DNA from: Lineus longissimus
Lineage: Eukaryota; Nemertea; Pilidiophora; Heteronemertea; Lineidae
DNA: 64,000 nucleotides
Reading direction: 5' to 3'
Assembly (NCBI RefSeq): GCF_910592395.1
Contig: NC_088323.1
Coordinates: 10,525,501-10,589,500, forward strand
Under the pieces are notes generated by a model that was not told the DNA's origin, searched no databases, and saw only the letters and a program-made list of their open reading frames with translations. Positions within the stretch are counted from its first letter, which is position 1; each line of letters starts with the position of its first letter. This document shows positions 12,345-23,521 of this stretch, piece by piece. The position numbers were made by a program, and so were the translations under genes.

Positions 12345-12418
12345 GAATCAGAGATGGGATACTGCCCTTTGAATGAGGTAATGCTTACATCTGTGACTAT
12401 TCATGTTAATCCCAGTCG
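12345..12418 (+). pseudogene. Partial tandem duplicate of the PPIL3 last exon
   Basis: Immediately after the PPIL3 stop codon, the sequence again encodes SEMGYCPLNEVMLTSVTIH followed by VNP. This is a diverged copy of the last ~25 residues of the exon. It has no splice acceptor of its own and runs on into non-homologous codons. It lies in what should be the 3' UTR and is most likely a local duplication relic. An alternative 3' end produced by frameshift or splicing is less likely. Confidence 0.6.
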
Positions 12419-12624
12419 GCATAGAAAGTACAAATCTGTATTTGTTTCTGAATAAAGTGAACTTTGTATTGGAGATATTCTTGACTCGACTACCATTATT
12501 TCATTGCATTCAGAAGTGCTACACCTGCTACATCACATTTACAGCCCCTTGGAGTAAAAAGTTTTTGTACGGCTCTTCAACGTCTTTTGGAGCAGTACGA
12601 ATTATCAAGACTAGCATTATACCC

Positions 12625-12705
12625 GTGGCGCAGGCAGGTTGAAATTGGCTTTAGGCCTACCTTGAATTGCATGGGCCAAAAGATTGAATTGCAATGAAAA
12701 TCATT
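12625..12705 (+). repeat. Fragment of F1 interior sequence
   Basis: Resembles A1 5565-5635: the blocks TGGCGCAG.CAGGTT.AAATTGGCT and AGATTGAATTGC.ATGAAAAT occur in the same order, with an insertion between them. It is an old degenerate repeat fragment downstream of PPIL3. Confidence 0.5.
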
Positions 12706-12896
12706 TGCCAAGAAAGTTTGTGCAGGCCATGGCAACCGGCTTAAATGCATTTTTCCTGGTAAGCTATGTGTTGAAGTTGAAAGAAAATATCATCATATTG
12801 AATTGACATTTGAAAGTTTTCTTACCGCGATGGCAACCTCTTTGTTGTCTTGATGGCTGGTTGGATCTTGAAGGATCGCCGAAAGTAGGAGTGGTC

Positions 12897-15059
12897 ATAG
12901 TTTCTGCTGTTTGGGTCGAGACATTTCCACTCTGGTACAGGCAGTCTGTCTCATCGTGCAACAGCCTTCTTGACAGCCTTCCTTCGCAAGTCCGGCATTG
13001 TTATCATAACAATGTTTCTTGTAGTCACCACCCCTGGTTTTGTTTTTCTTCTTCGTGAAGTAATCCGTTGCCCTGATGTTTTTCAAAACACCAGCTAACT
13101 TCTGGTGTCTAGCACTCCGTGACTGTTTACTGCCTGTTCATTGCAATTCTGTCCAGCGCTTTCATCGGGCGGCAACGAGTATCGACTTCGCTGTTGAACC
13201 ACTTTAGTTTCCTTCGCCCGCCCTCGGCTATGTTATGGTTCATTCTGTGGGCTGCTGAATGGATACGAGAGGTTGAGTTCCTGCTCCTGGTCACAATCTT
13301 AGGATCGCTGGCCGACAGACCTCGATTCTTGGACTCGACTCCCTTGGTTGTCACTCCAAGACTCAGCTGTCGCAACGCTCCTTTACTAAGACATACCTCC
13401 AAAACGAGATGTACCAAGTTCTTGTCAATCACTGTCATTTTAAACTTGGGAATCTCGCCGTAAGATGACCATCGTGTTGATTTGTGCCACCAAGAACCAG
13501 TTGTGCCTGAGCAGAGTGAGAATTCGTTCTGTGGACAACCAGTGTAGTCACCATTATAACAGTTCGCAACACAGGCAACAGTGTCATATAGGTATCCCAT
13601 GATCCTGTCGAGATCACCGTTGCAGCGCTTGAATAGAGATTGCAAAATCTTGGATGACCTTACACTAAGATCATTCAGAAACGTTGTTTTTAACAGTGTT
13701 CTCTCCTCTGCAGTACATCCCGGGAACATACCTTTACTGAATTCAGCTCTATGTCCTGCACGCGTCTGGGCTTGATGCAAATGTATCGAGTCAAGTTGAT
13801 GCTTCACCCTGAACAAGCCACCAAAGAGCTTTTTTGTTGCATCGGTTAACCCTTTGAATGAACTGGAATCACCATCTGTAGTCAAATGTTCCACATGTAG
13901 GCCCTGTTTCTCAAAAGTCTCGGCAAATGCAACCCCAAGATCATATTCTCTGAATGCATCTGCCTCAGGAAAGTTAGCCGTGCACTTTGAGTGTCGTTCT
14001 TCAACGTTTGTGCCAGTGGCACCACATTTAACTTCAAAACCTTTCGCCCGCATTGCAGCCCTATCCAGCAGAGTTTTGTTTTAACCTCAATGTCAATGAT
14101 ATTGTGTTCATCTGTCACATTTTCAACACATAACCCAGTCATTGTGCTCACACAACGGCCCATCTTGTTCCTCGAAGTGAGGTGTAAACTATTATAGCGT
14201 CCATCAGCTTGAACATTGATTGCTGTATCGTCCTGGTTTCTTAGGCGCAGTATCCTTTTCAAGTTCTCGCGTATGTCTGCCATATCAGCCACATTCATTT
14301 TAACTGTTTCTTCACCAACTTTATTAAATTATTTGCCTGCTTTTGCATGATACTCCTACAGGGGGGCGGGATTCCCATCATGCTCAGTATGTAACTCATA
14401 CTCTCGTTGCCAATCACTGTGTCCTGCAACGCAATCTGTAATGCAACAGTTGGAAGAGCGGCTTTTCGTCCGCGCTTGCCAGTGTCTATGTCCTCAAAAA
14501 GTTTATACAATTTCGACTCAAAACCAGTTTTTACACACCATAGTGACTGAACAACATACACCCTGCTTCCGTACCTCTCCATATTTGAATATCGGGTGAC
14601 AGTTCACGTGATATTCGCTATGGGCCCTGTTAACGTCATTTAGCACATCCATCAGTTTGGTTGTCTGAACAACAAAACTCTCTTGATCATGCTGTATGGT
14701 CTCATCTGGTATCTCTATCTCATCATCAGTGTCTTCTTTCATGTTGACCCGTAGTAAGTTAACATTCTTGGCAGTACGGTTGTTAATGTCTGGTATATGT
14801 CTTTTGCCGTCGTGTCCCATCGTTGTGACCTGTCCGTACCCCTTGGGCGTGAGTCGTCTCCATGCGGGTTGTAGGCCTACTTCTCGTTCGTCGTCGCTCA
14901 CCACCTCGACACCTCCACCCCGCACGTGTCCGCTCTTGAACATTGTTCTCATTGCTGCATTCGATGCCCTATGGCGCCTCCTACAACTCCGTTTCTCTAT
15001 CAACTTCTTCGCCTTTGTCCTCGTCTTGTCTTTTCGTAACTTGTCTTTCTTTGCTTAAA
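12897..15059 (-). pseudogene. Second DDE-type transposase (mutator-like family of aquatic animals), frameshifted
   Basis: A transposase-like protein read in successive minus-strand frames. N-terminal part (~15059-14585): very basic start (RKDKTRTKAKK, SCRRRHRA), then an acidic linker and HPIFKYGE. Next 14582-14310: KTGFESKLYKLFEDIDTG, KRGRKAALP, IGNESMSY, IPPPCRS. Then 14298-14055: VQADGRYNS (first candidate acid), GRCVSTMTGLCVEN, EVKTKLCW. Then 14053-13140: TTDGDSSSFKG (second candidate acid), FRVKHQLDSIH, a Cys-containing CYNGDYTGCPQNEF, and GVESKNRGLSASDP. The tail 13130-12897 is basic (NIRATDYFTKKKNK). Frame changes lie near 14583, 14310, 14056 and 13135, so this copy is not expressed as one protein, unless some indels are assembly errors. 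It differs from the MULE at 275-4824. No TIRs were found. Family assignment is from motif memory. Confidence 0.65.
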
Positions 15060-16498
15060 ATCGTACTCCTAGCAGATGTCTGTTTCGGGATGCTTCCTTC
15101 AACAGACTGAAAATATACAAGAAAGGACAAGAGATTACAAAAGGGTGGATGTTGATATGACAATAGCGATTACAATAGCTGTGACAATGGTTGCTGTTGT
15201 GGAAGTGTCAGACTTGGATGTGACAGGGAGATAACATATGGGTTAATCTTTTTGTCATTTCACACCTTACTAACAAGCCTCCATGCTTATAATGCATCAT
15301 ATATTTGTTGTTTTTCAAATTTCAGACAGAGTTAATATTGTTCGATTTGAAATTTTGACATTTTGAGCACGATACCACTGTCACAACCTTGGAACATCCT
15401 TTTATAAAAAGACAACTTTTTTCCAAAAAATTGAAATTTTTGAATATTTGTCATGAATTAAAATTGTTTCAAATTCCTATTTCAGATTGACTGTAGACCA
15501 CTGGTGATTTGTCGAAGATTCGGTACCATTCGATTAAGAATTTTACGAGTTAATGAGCTTAACTTGAAGACAGTCTGTAAACAATTTGAAGACAAAATAT
15601 AAGGTAGGTTGTCTGTATCGGACAAAATTTTAAAACGTTAATAGCTCGCTCAAATCAAGTTCATTTTTGATGAAACTTGGTTATGTTAGTCAGGACATCT
15701 CAAATGCTTAGGAAAAGGCATCTTTCATTGATATCTCAAGATGATCCCTCTTCATTGAGACAAGACCACTCATGAATATTCATAGGTTGGAGGGTCCAGG
15801 CCTATCAATTAGACGAGTGCATGTTTTTAACTCTCAAGTATGAAGTACATATTTGGAGACGTATTGAAAAAATATTTGCTGTGGCAAGTCTACAGATATA
15901 AATTAATTGTTTGGTAAAAAAAATAATTTTGAATTTTGACAACCTGGCCATAGGGGGTGATTCAAATTTGGAGTGAAAATGGCCGAAATGGGTAAAAATG
16001 TCCACTTGTGTCAAACTTGTCAATTTAAAAAAAAATTTCTGTGGTCAACTACCAGTTTAAATCGCACCAGTTACTCCCAAGACTAACCCGTATATCATAT
16101 CCGAATTTCAGTTTCACAACCCCACGCAGTATTTGATGGCGGGCATTTGAAATAACTGGAAATGGCTTGGAAAATCAATTGTGGTCTTGTCTCCGATCCA
16201 CGGCCAAGGGAAAATCAAGTCATCAAATAAAGTTAGATTTTTCGCATCAAATCAGAGTTATTGGTACTTTTCTGCTACGAAATAAGTCTTCAGACAATAT
16301 ATTATCATTTGAATAATGAAAAGTGCTGTTTTGATGGGGAAAAATAGGGTTTTTAAAACCAAATAGCCGGGCACCGATCTTCCAAAATTAGCATCTCTCT
16401 CTCAACATGTTGACAACTTAATAATAATATTGCCCAACTGCCTTTTTTCATCAATCAATTTTGAGCATTATGTTTACAACGTAGTTGACAATAATTAT
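15060..16498. other. AT-rich stretch without recognised genes
   Basis: I see no coding region, inverted terminal repeat or tandem array here. ACAATAGC and GTGACA words recur around 15160-15230. Confidence 0.4.
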
Positions 16499-16500
16499 AG

Positions 16501-16734
16501 TGAGAGAGATGAGACAGTCACAGCCAGGCCAAATCAATCTTGGCTGCTCTGCCAAGTTGTCAACATGGTGAGAGAGATGAGGAAGTCACAGCCAGGCCAA
16601 ATCAGTCCTGACTGCTCCACCGTGTAGACAACATGATGAGAGAGATGAGGAAGTCACAGCCAGGCCGAATCAGTCCTGGCTGCTCTGCCAAGTTGTCTAC
16701 ATGGTGAGAGAGATGAGGCAGTCACAGCCAGGCC
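16501..16734 (+). repeat. 68 bp tandem repeat, about 3.4 copies
   Basis: TGAGAGAGATGAG recurs at 16501, 16569, 16637 and 16705, an exact 68 bp period. Each unit holds CACAGCCAGGCC and a partly palindromic CAGTCCTGGCTG. No coding role is apparent. Confidence 0.9.
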
Positions 16735-16751
16735 TCGCCCTCGCTTTCATA

Positions 16752-16921
16752 AGTTGTCTCCCCCGACTTAATAAGTCGTCCCCCCGACTTAATAAGTCGT
16801 CCCCACCGACATAATGAAAATGAATTCTTTTTTTTTTTTCGTAAGTCGTTCCCCCAACTTACTAAGTCATCCCCCCTGAGATAATAAGTCGTCCCCCCGA
16901 GATAATAAGTCGTCCCGCCGA
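16752..16921 (+). repeat. ~20 bp tandem repeat of TAAGTCGTCCCCCCGA
   Basis: The motif TAAGTCGTCCCCCCGAC or ...CGAGA recurs about seven times and is interrupted by two poly-T stretches. It follows directly after the 68 bp repeat. Confidence 0.85.
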
Positions 16922-16977
16922 GAATTTTTTTTTTTTCGATGTGCTTTCCCAGCCACCGTATAAAACACTTTCAATAA

Positions 16978-17373
16978 GGCCATGGGAATTATTAATCCTG
17001 TTTACCGTCCACCTCCCGCATGGGTTCTGAGCGAACATGAAATATTTTCATTATTTTTTTTAAAATCTATTTATTTTATTGTTGCCATCATTTTTTTATT
17101 TAAATAATCTTTCCAGTGGTTCATCTTTACCTTAAATGATTGAAAACCACAATAAAAACTTGGCAGGGTAGGCTCTTCATCATAATAATGACATTTTTTC
17201 AATGCCTCATGTTGATGACCGACCTGATTTCCATTTACTGGAACTTGCTGAATCGCGTGTTTTGACCAGTAAATCAGACTGTAAACCGATAATGAATAAT
17301 GAAAAATGAAAAAAAGCCTCATCATCTTTTTAAATCTCTCGGACGGTAAACAGGATTAATCATTCCCATGGCC
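16978..17373. mobile_element. 396 bp MITE, PIF/Harbinger-like
   Basis: 33 bp inverted ends (16978-17010 and 17341-17373) starting GGCCATGGGAAT and ending TTTACCGTCC, with one mismatch. TAA lies immediately outside each end (16975-16977 and 17374-17376), the 3 bp target duplication typical of PIF/Harbinger elements. The interior is AT-rich with no convincing ORF. Confidence 0.85.
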
Positions 17374-17467
17374 TAAACAAGATTTAGAAATTTGGTGGAG
17401 TTTGCAAACCTAGTTTTTGAATAATAATCATCATCAGAAAACGATCTTAGTAGGCCTATGCGTCCAG

Positions 17468-17535
17468 CCATAGGCCCCTGAATGCTAATTAGCGGGATTA
17501 TCGGGCTAAACAATGGGATTAGCTAGGAAATAATA
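17468..17535 (-). mobile_element. Truncated copy of the 119 bp foldback MITE
   Basis: 68 bp identical to the reverse complement of the right part of the intact copy at 32368-32486, including the asymmetric tail CCATAGGCCCCTGAATGC. It breaks off after AAATAATA, so the second arm is missing. Confidence 0.8.
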
Positions 17536-17550
17536 AGCCCCCCCTTTAGG

Positions 17551-19984
17551 AGGGGCTCTTAAGATACACGTGTGTGCGGGAGTATATAATGAATGATGAG
17601 AAATAAAGCAGTTCGAGAAATCCTGGTGTTACTTCGATCGGAGTAAGCTACTCCGAACGAGGTCTGACGTCACGGCGCGATACCCCAATCGAGGTAAAGT
17701 ACCCAAATCGAGGTAGAATGGTTACTCCAATCGAGGTAATCGAAGCTTGAAACTTGACTGTCGTCTGTTCTTTCACCAATGCGCACGATATGCGCATGCT
17801 CCGCAGGTTGTTTCCCCGTTCAATACATCCGCGCCATCTAGCGGAAAATTTTCACCTGACATTGACCCGGGGTTTTCCTGGTGGTTTTTTTTAATTTTGG
17901 CGGGAAAGGTAGGTGCATAATCGAGTTACACGAGTTATGAACAACTTAGCTTATAACATTTATAATTGAGCTAATATCTGACTGCAGTTCTTTTAAATAC
18001 GAGTAAGGAGGCTGTTCCGAAGCAGGTTTAGGAAATGACCTTTGCAGGCCTGTATTTTTAACAAGTGTTTTTGATGCAAGTTTTGGCCATCAAAACATGG
18101 AAAAGTACATGTAGTCTAGTACATGTAGTGTCTTTTGCCCCCCCCCCCCCCCCCCATCTTATACTAAGGACGTACGGCCCTGCTTTAAAGGTGCAGTACA
18201 CTGCCCCAGGGCCACCCTTCCCACCGTGGACTCTGACGACTATGGGTTAGGACCACCAGAGGAGGTCTAGGCATGCTAGGAGGGGATAGTTCTGTCGTGC
18301 ATAGGCCCATCGTTTGAAAGCTTGTCTTCCCTATGTCAGGGGCGTGATACAATACTGGTACTTGTACTCTAAGTATGTTGTGGGTGGAAGGAGTGACCAA
18401 ATCCTAGGCTTTTATTATTAATATTATATGAGATTTGTTTCATTTGTACAATCATTTAAATTTTCAGAGGAGAGTCATGTCGTTCATAAGTGAGGAGGAA
18501 AAGGCAGTGGAAGCCCTTCTGAGTTCGGAGGTAGCACTGCACCGGTCATCTTGATCCCCGAGGTCTTTCTGTAATGCTGTGGCCAAGGGACGTTGACTGG
18601 GCCTTGCCTAGGTCATAAGCAAGTTTGTTCAACTCCGAACTCTGAAACCTTCCATCCTCAACCAATCTAATGACTTCATCGAGACAACTATGTCTCCTTG
18701 TTCCGACACCATACGCGTGATCGTGAAGTACCTCTTCCCTAGTAACATCATCGGACACATCTAATACGTGAACATCACTATCCGCACTACTGGTATTGTT
18801 GTATGTATGATCGTTTTGGCTAGGACTAGGACTACATGTACTATAAAAGACAGGCGAAACGTCCATTTCATCAGCCAGTGGTGGAGTGGAGCTTTTCGAA
18901 GAGATAGGCCTAGAGCCGTTTATCTTCATCTCACAGGTCTTCTTACACCCCAAACACAAATAGGAATGTCCTTTTAGCAATTTCGACTCCGCCAGGTAGC
19001 ATAGTATGTACTGCGGGATTTTCTTCCCCTTCTTTATGTCTAACAAGACATGCCAATCGTTTTAATCTATTTCAGAATCGGAACCATGACGGTAGAAAAT
19101 TTCGTGATTGAGGCATCCACAGTATCGTTCAAGCTTTCCGGAAACAGTGTTTCGTATAGGCACCACAGATGAAGACCGCGTCTTGACTTGTTCCTGCCAA
19201 AAAAACACAGATTTTCAGTATCAACACTTCGTCGGATCTATAGGCCTATTGGCCTTTTTATTATGCTAGGCCTGATGCCTATGCATCAAGTGGATTATTG
19301 GACACGCCCCCCCCCCCCCCCCCCCATCCCCATGATCAGAGAGATGACTCTGTTCCATTTGTAGAGTGAAGATATAGGCCAGGCCATTTCAATTCGATCC
19401 ATAGACTATCAGTCGTGATACACTGCATGGGTAGTAGGCTGGGGATTGGCCTAGGCCTCATTTATACTGGTAGCACTCTCACTGTCAGTGTCAGTTGCTT
19501 TGGTCGTTCACTGACTCGCGAATGGATCATCTTTGTCACTCTGATAATCTTATATTAGCGCACTAGTCAGCTAAGATCGGTAGGCCTAAATTTCCAAAGA
19601 CAGGCCCTATCAATTTTCTTGGCATGCTTGGTTTATTGTGAATTTCACTCTGGCCAAAAGTAAGTCCCGCATACGTCACAATTCTCTCTGGCCAAAGTAA
19701 GTCCCGCATACGGCACAATAAACTATCTTTAATTCGTAATTCCTAACTGGTTACATAACTTAATACATTTCAGATTAAACTTACCATATTGGCACTTGTT
19801 GAAGGCGGGAATTGCGAAAAGAAATGTGGAGCAACGAGCGGCAACCACCCTGCTGGGTTAAAATTTTGTCCGTTGGACCATTTTAAATTTACCTCGATTG
19901 GACTGGAGTTCCGCAAATCTGATTGGTTGATAATCCCATGCCCAGGGCAGTAGGGGCTCTTAAGATACACGCGTGTGCGGGTGT
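17551..19984. other. Possible element bounded by 34 bp direct repeats with inverted subterminal motifs
   Basis: AGGGGCTCTTAAGATACACG starts nearly identical 34 bp direct repeats at 17551-17584 and 19952-19985 (32 of 34 match). Just inside the left copy, (C/A)AATCGAGGTA occurs at 17685-17696, 17704-17715 and 17727-17738. Just inside the right copy its reverse complement TACCTCGATTGG sits at 19890-19901. Inverted subterminal motifs around a zinc-binding ORF suggest a DNA transposon. The direct terminal repeats do not fit that simply, so this is only a candidate. Confidence 0.35.
18546..19195 (-). CDS. Zinc-binding protein fragment of unknown function
   Basis: Read from a plausible acceptor (TTTTTTTGGCAG, exon from ~19196). 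The frame gives ERYCGCLNHEIFYRHGSD, a TAA at 19062-19064, then HVLLDIKKGKKIPQYILCYL and GHSYLCLGCKKTCE, a Ser-rich linker, and DEVIRLVEDGRFQSSELNKL before the stop at 18546. The CxC, CxxC and C/H spacing looks zinc-binding, and the C-terminal part looks helical. I do not recognise the family. The TAA could be a pseudogene lesion, or the second part may be a separate exon, since CTGAAATAG just upstream is a weak acceptor. It lies inside the candidate element 17551-19984 and may be its accessory protein. Confidence 0.4.
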
Positions 19985-20902
19985 ATTAGGGAAATATCCG
20001 TCCTAAATAATGACAGAAAAGGGTGGGTTTTTTCAATTTTGTGTCGACATGGTCGATGTCACGTGACATAAACAAAACAATCGCACACACCCGTCCAAAA
20101 AAGGCACTTTAAGAAAAACAAATACGTTTTTCCAGCTTAAAACCACACTGACAACTAAGTTATATTGGTCTACTGCCCAAATCTGAAGTATCAAAATGAA
20201 TCACAAACTAGAACTAGCACTATTTAGCTATAGTTGCGTGAAAAATTCGGGTGAGCGACATACTGCACCCTAGCGGCCAATAAATAACCTACTTTCAGCC
20301 GTCTGCTCCGGTCTCGTTAGGGAGTTTTTCCCAAATGTACGCGATGATGACGTGCCCCATTAACAGCTATTTTAAAATGCGTTTCTAAAGTGAATGCATG
20401 AGGACAACCCATTTGTGTCCTATATCACTGGAAACGCCCGATTCCCCTGATTCTGCAGGATGTTAAATCGGGCATTTTATTTCTTTAAATAAATCATAAG
20501 CGTCGCATTTGCTCCTAGGCCTAGCTCTGTTCACCATCCCAAATGGCAATATTGCCAATTGGGTCGGACAATCACGAAAACCCCCAGATATTATACATTT
20601 CTTCCTGAATAATTCTTACAGTGACCATACCCCCATGAAAGACAGTTGCTTACGCTACACAACAATAAAAAAAAATCGAGGGTCAACCATCATGACAATT
20701 GAACTTCTGAGATATGTTGATTTTGCACAAATCAGCGAAAAATGTCATGAAATTTTCAGAAAATGTGTTTTTTACGTTGTGCTTATTTCGTTTATGGCTA
20801 CTAAATTTTATTTTGATGATTTTATACCCGACTTTAAACCTAGTGGACGCTGGTGGGCGCTAATGGGACGCTGGTGGACACTGTTTAGGATGACCGCCCA
20901 AA
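19985..20902. other. No recognised gene
   Basis: A plus-strand open frame of 133 codons (20509-20910) gives a peptide with no recognisable family and AT-driven composition. There is also a small hairpin around 20428-20472 (CGCCCGATT and AATCGGGC). I see nothing else. Confidence 0.35.
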
Positions 20903-21300
20903 CTCAGTGATAAACCATAAGTTAATGTGATCATCATGTGAGATAAGGATTCATACTGGTGATAAACAATTCAATGCAATGGGAACTCAAGTTAATGTGG
21001 TCATCTGAGGGATGTGGATTCATACTAATTATGAACCATTCAATGGTAACTCAAGTTAATGTGGTCATTTGAGGGATGTGGATTCATACTGGTGATAAGT
21101 CATTCAATGGGAACTCAAGTTATGTGGTCATCTGAGGGATGGATCTATGGATTCAAGCTGGAAATAAACCATTCAATGTGATCGCAAATTATTTCAGTAA
21201 TCACAGCAATGATGGATTCATGCTAGAGTTAAACTATTCAATGTGAACTCTGGTTTATCTCCAATATTAATTCATCCCTGAGATGATCACATTAACTTGA
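20903..21300 (+). repeat. 64-69 bp tandem repeat, about six copies
   Basis: GATTCATACTGGTGATAAAC followed by CATTCAATGGGAACTCAAG and TTAATGTGGTCATCTGAGG repeats from about 20903. Units start near 20949, 21018, 21082, 21150 and 21215, and the later ones are diverged. The related sequence lies in inverse orientation at 46590-46870. Confidence 0.85.
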
Positions 21301-21309
21301 GATTTGACT

Positions 21310-22315
21310 GAAATAAATCACATGTTGTCACTCATTTCTGTCTCGTTTTTAAGAACCATTGATTTTATCCCTGACCGGATATCATTTTGCATTGCCCCCC
21401 CCCCCCTCCCGAATGTTCATAAATTTCTCATGGTCATAATTTTACCCCCAATCAAGAAAATCAAGTGAAAAGTCTGCAAACATGTATTCTATTTTTGTTT
21501 GGATTTGCTATTCTTAATTGTTCATGAAATCTTTTGATCGAACAAGAGAATCTTTAATGGAATAAAAGCTGTATCTTTTTGTATTAAACAAACAAATCAA
21601 ACCAACCACATCGAGTACCGAGTAGTACTGCTAATTTTTCACTGAATTCTTTTAAAAAAATAAATCTTTCAATGAAAAGTGTGAATGCATGTCTGGTATC
21701 ATGCACCATTTTTCCTTATGGTTTTTATTGAAAGAAACTGTTTAAGCAAAACAAAAATTATATATGAAAAAATATTCAACAATACAACTAACGACACCAA
21801 GCCCTTTACTATTTCCAAATCAGTCCCGCCCAAATATTTATTCCTTTATGGCCAATCACATTACCAACTTGGATTAGCCTTGGCCATCTGACACCTTTGT
21901 TTGATTGCTTGGAGCGACAAAAGACATAGCCAACCTCAAAAGAATGTGTGGGAGTGTTACATAATACCACTACCTGTCACATTTTAATATAAATTTTATG
22001 CCTACCAATGCTTGCTATGCTTCGCCTGTAGTGCAGGCTGAACATTCATTGCAGCAAGGTGCACATGGTTTTTGCTCGAATTTTGACTTATTTCAAGACT
22101 GAAATAGCAAAATAACTTGTGTTTAGCACAAATCTTCTACAAGGTGGGTATCACCTTCTGTCTAAATGAATCTTGACGTTATTCATGTTTTATTTTTGTA
22201 GGCCCAATGGATTTTTGAAGAGGGCAACTTGTCTTTGTATTTTCCCCTTGTATTTTTCAATACAGAGAAAGAATCGGCTCGAGTACAGTATAATATGCAA
22301 TACTTGGGAATTGAT
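21310..22315. other. No recognised gene
   Basis: AT-rich sequence with a C run near 21396. Short open frames only. No TIRs seen. Confidence 0.35.
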
Positions 22316-22317
22316 AT

Positions 22318-23335
22318 TGGTACTTCCTTGGGGTAGTTGATAAAGTATGGAATTAGTGAAACCTTGGAAACACTGATAAACCTTGGAATATTCAATGTAA
22401 ACCATGGAATCACTGTGCAAATAGCGCGGGAAATCGGGTGCGTTCCTTCCACGATTTATACCCTCCCAACTGACAGTCTCGTCCCAGCTGACTTTATTGA
22501 TAGCAATTTGCCAGTTAGTTCAGAAGCCAACATTTTTAATGTGGAGGATGACGTCATCAATTGGCAATGCGCTGTGGTCGTTAAAATATTTTATTTCTCT
22601 TCAATGGAAGCAAAAATTAGTTTTTATTCCATAGACGATAAAGTATTATGCTCGGTACTAGATGCACGAGATCATAGGACAAACACACACGTGAATAAAA
22701 AAACCGCTTAGAACTGGTGACGTCACAAAGATCTCTGCATCCCTCGATGCGTACTGGAAGATGTAAGAAATCGCTCACGGCGAAGGAAATTTTCATCCGC
22801 AAACTTCGGTAATAAACATACATGACTAGGCTTCTTTTATTCATCGTTTGTTATAAAATATCAGTCAATCATAGACAATTAGGCCTAGACATAGTCGTCA
22901 ACCTTATCCATGCATAATGCATGACAGGCCCCCAATTTTCTCTGTATCACCCTGTATGAACAGACCGATCCGTAGTTCAAATAGGCCCCGCGTGGTGGTG
23001 GCGTATTTATAAGCGGAGCGCTATTGGTTCATATTATGGGTGTGTGGTGGGCGTGTCTTCCCATATTTGGGAGATCAGTACTGTACACTGGAGGCGAGGT
23101 ACAACTGGGTTGTTCTAAAATACAGACTATTGAATCGGATATGCGACAGATTTCTAAATTACCATAAAATTCCGATCTGATCATGTAAGAATAAGCTCCA
23201 AATGTTGATTCGTAACCACGTTAGGTTCGAATGGCATTATTTCATGTTTTTATGCATTTTTAGGCCTGATTCCAAGGTTTATCACTGGTTCCAAGGTTTC
23301 ACTGATTCCAAGCTTTATCAACTACCCTTCCTTGG
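22318..23335. repeat. Region bounded by ~70 bp inverted repeats
   Basis: GGTAGTTGATAAAG.ATGGAAT, GTGAAACCTTGGAA and TGATAAACCTTGGAAT at 22318-22392 recur as the reverse complement at 23265-23335. The arms themselves contain short tandem CCTTGGAA units. The intervening 0.9 kb has a 124-codon plus-strand frame (22337-22711) of no recognised family. It could be a non-autonomous element, but no target duplication is clear. Confidence 0.5.
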
Positions 23336-23521
23336 TATAGCTGACGCGACTTTCTACATTTTGATTTCGTGTGAATCAAAATTCTATGCCTATTTTACAC
23401 AATGTACACGTGGTGGGTGTCCTGTATATCAGTGTATGTTAGTAGAGTCTGTGCATTTGAAGTATTTTCTATTGTTATGTTATGCATGTAGCATTTTTGC
23501 ATGGTTTGCATGTGTCATGGT

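Noticed and set aside
16501-16921. Regularly spaced short repeats resembling a CRISPR array
   Set aside because: The intervening sequences are repeated too, so there are no unique spacers. The genome is eukaryotic with introns and LINEs. These are ordinary tandem repeats.
17551-19984. LTR retrotransposon bounded by direct repeats
   Set aside because: The direct repeats are only 34 bp, and no gag, protease, RT or integrase is visible between them.
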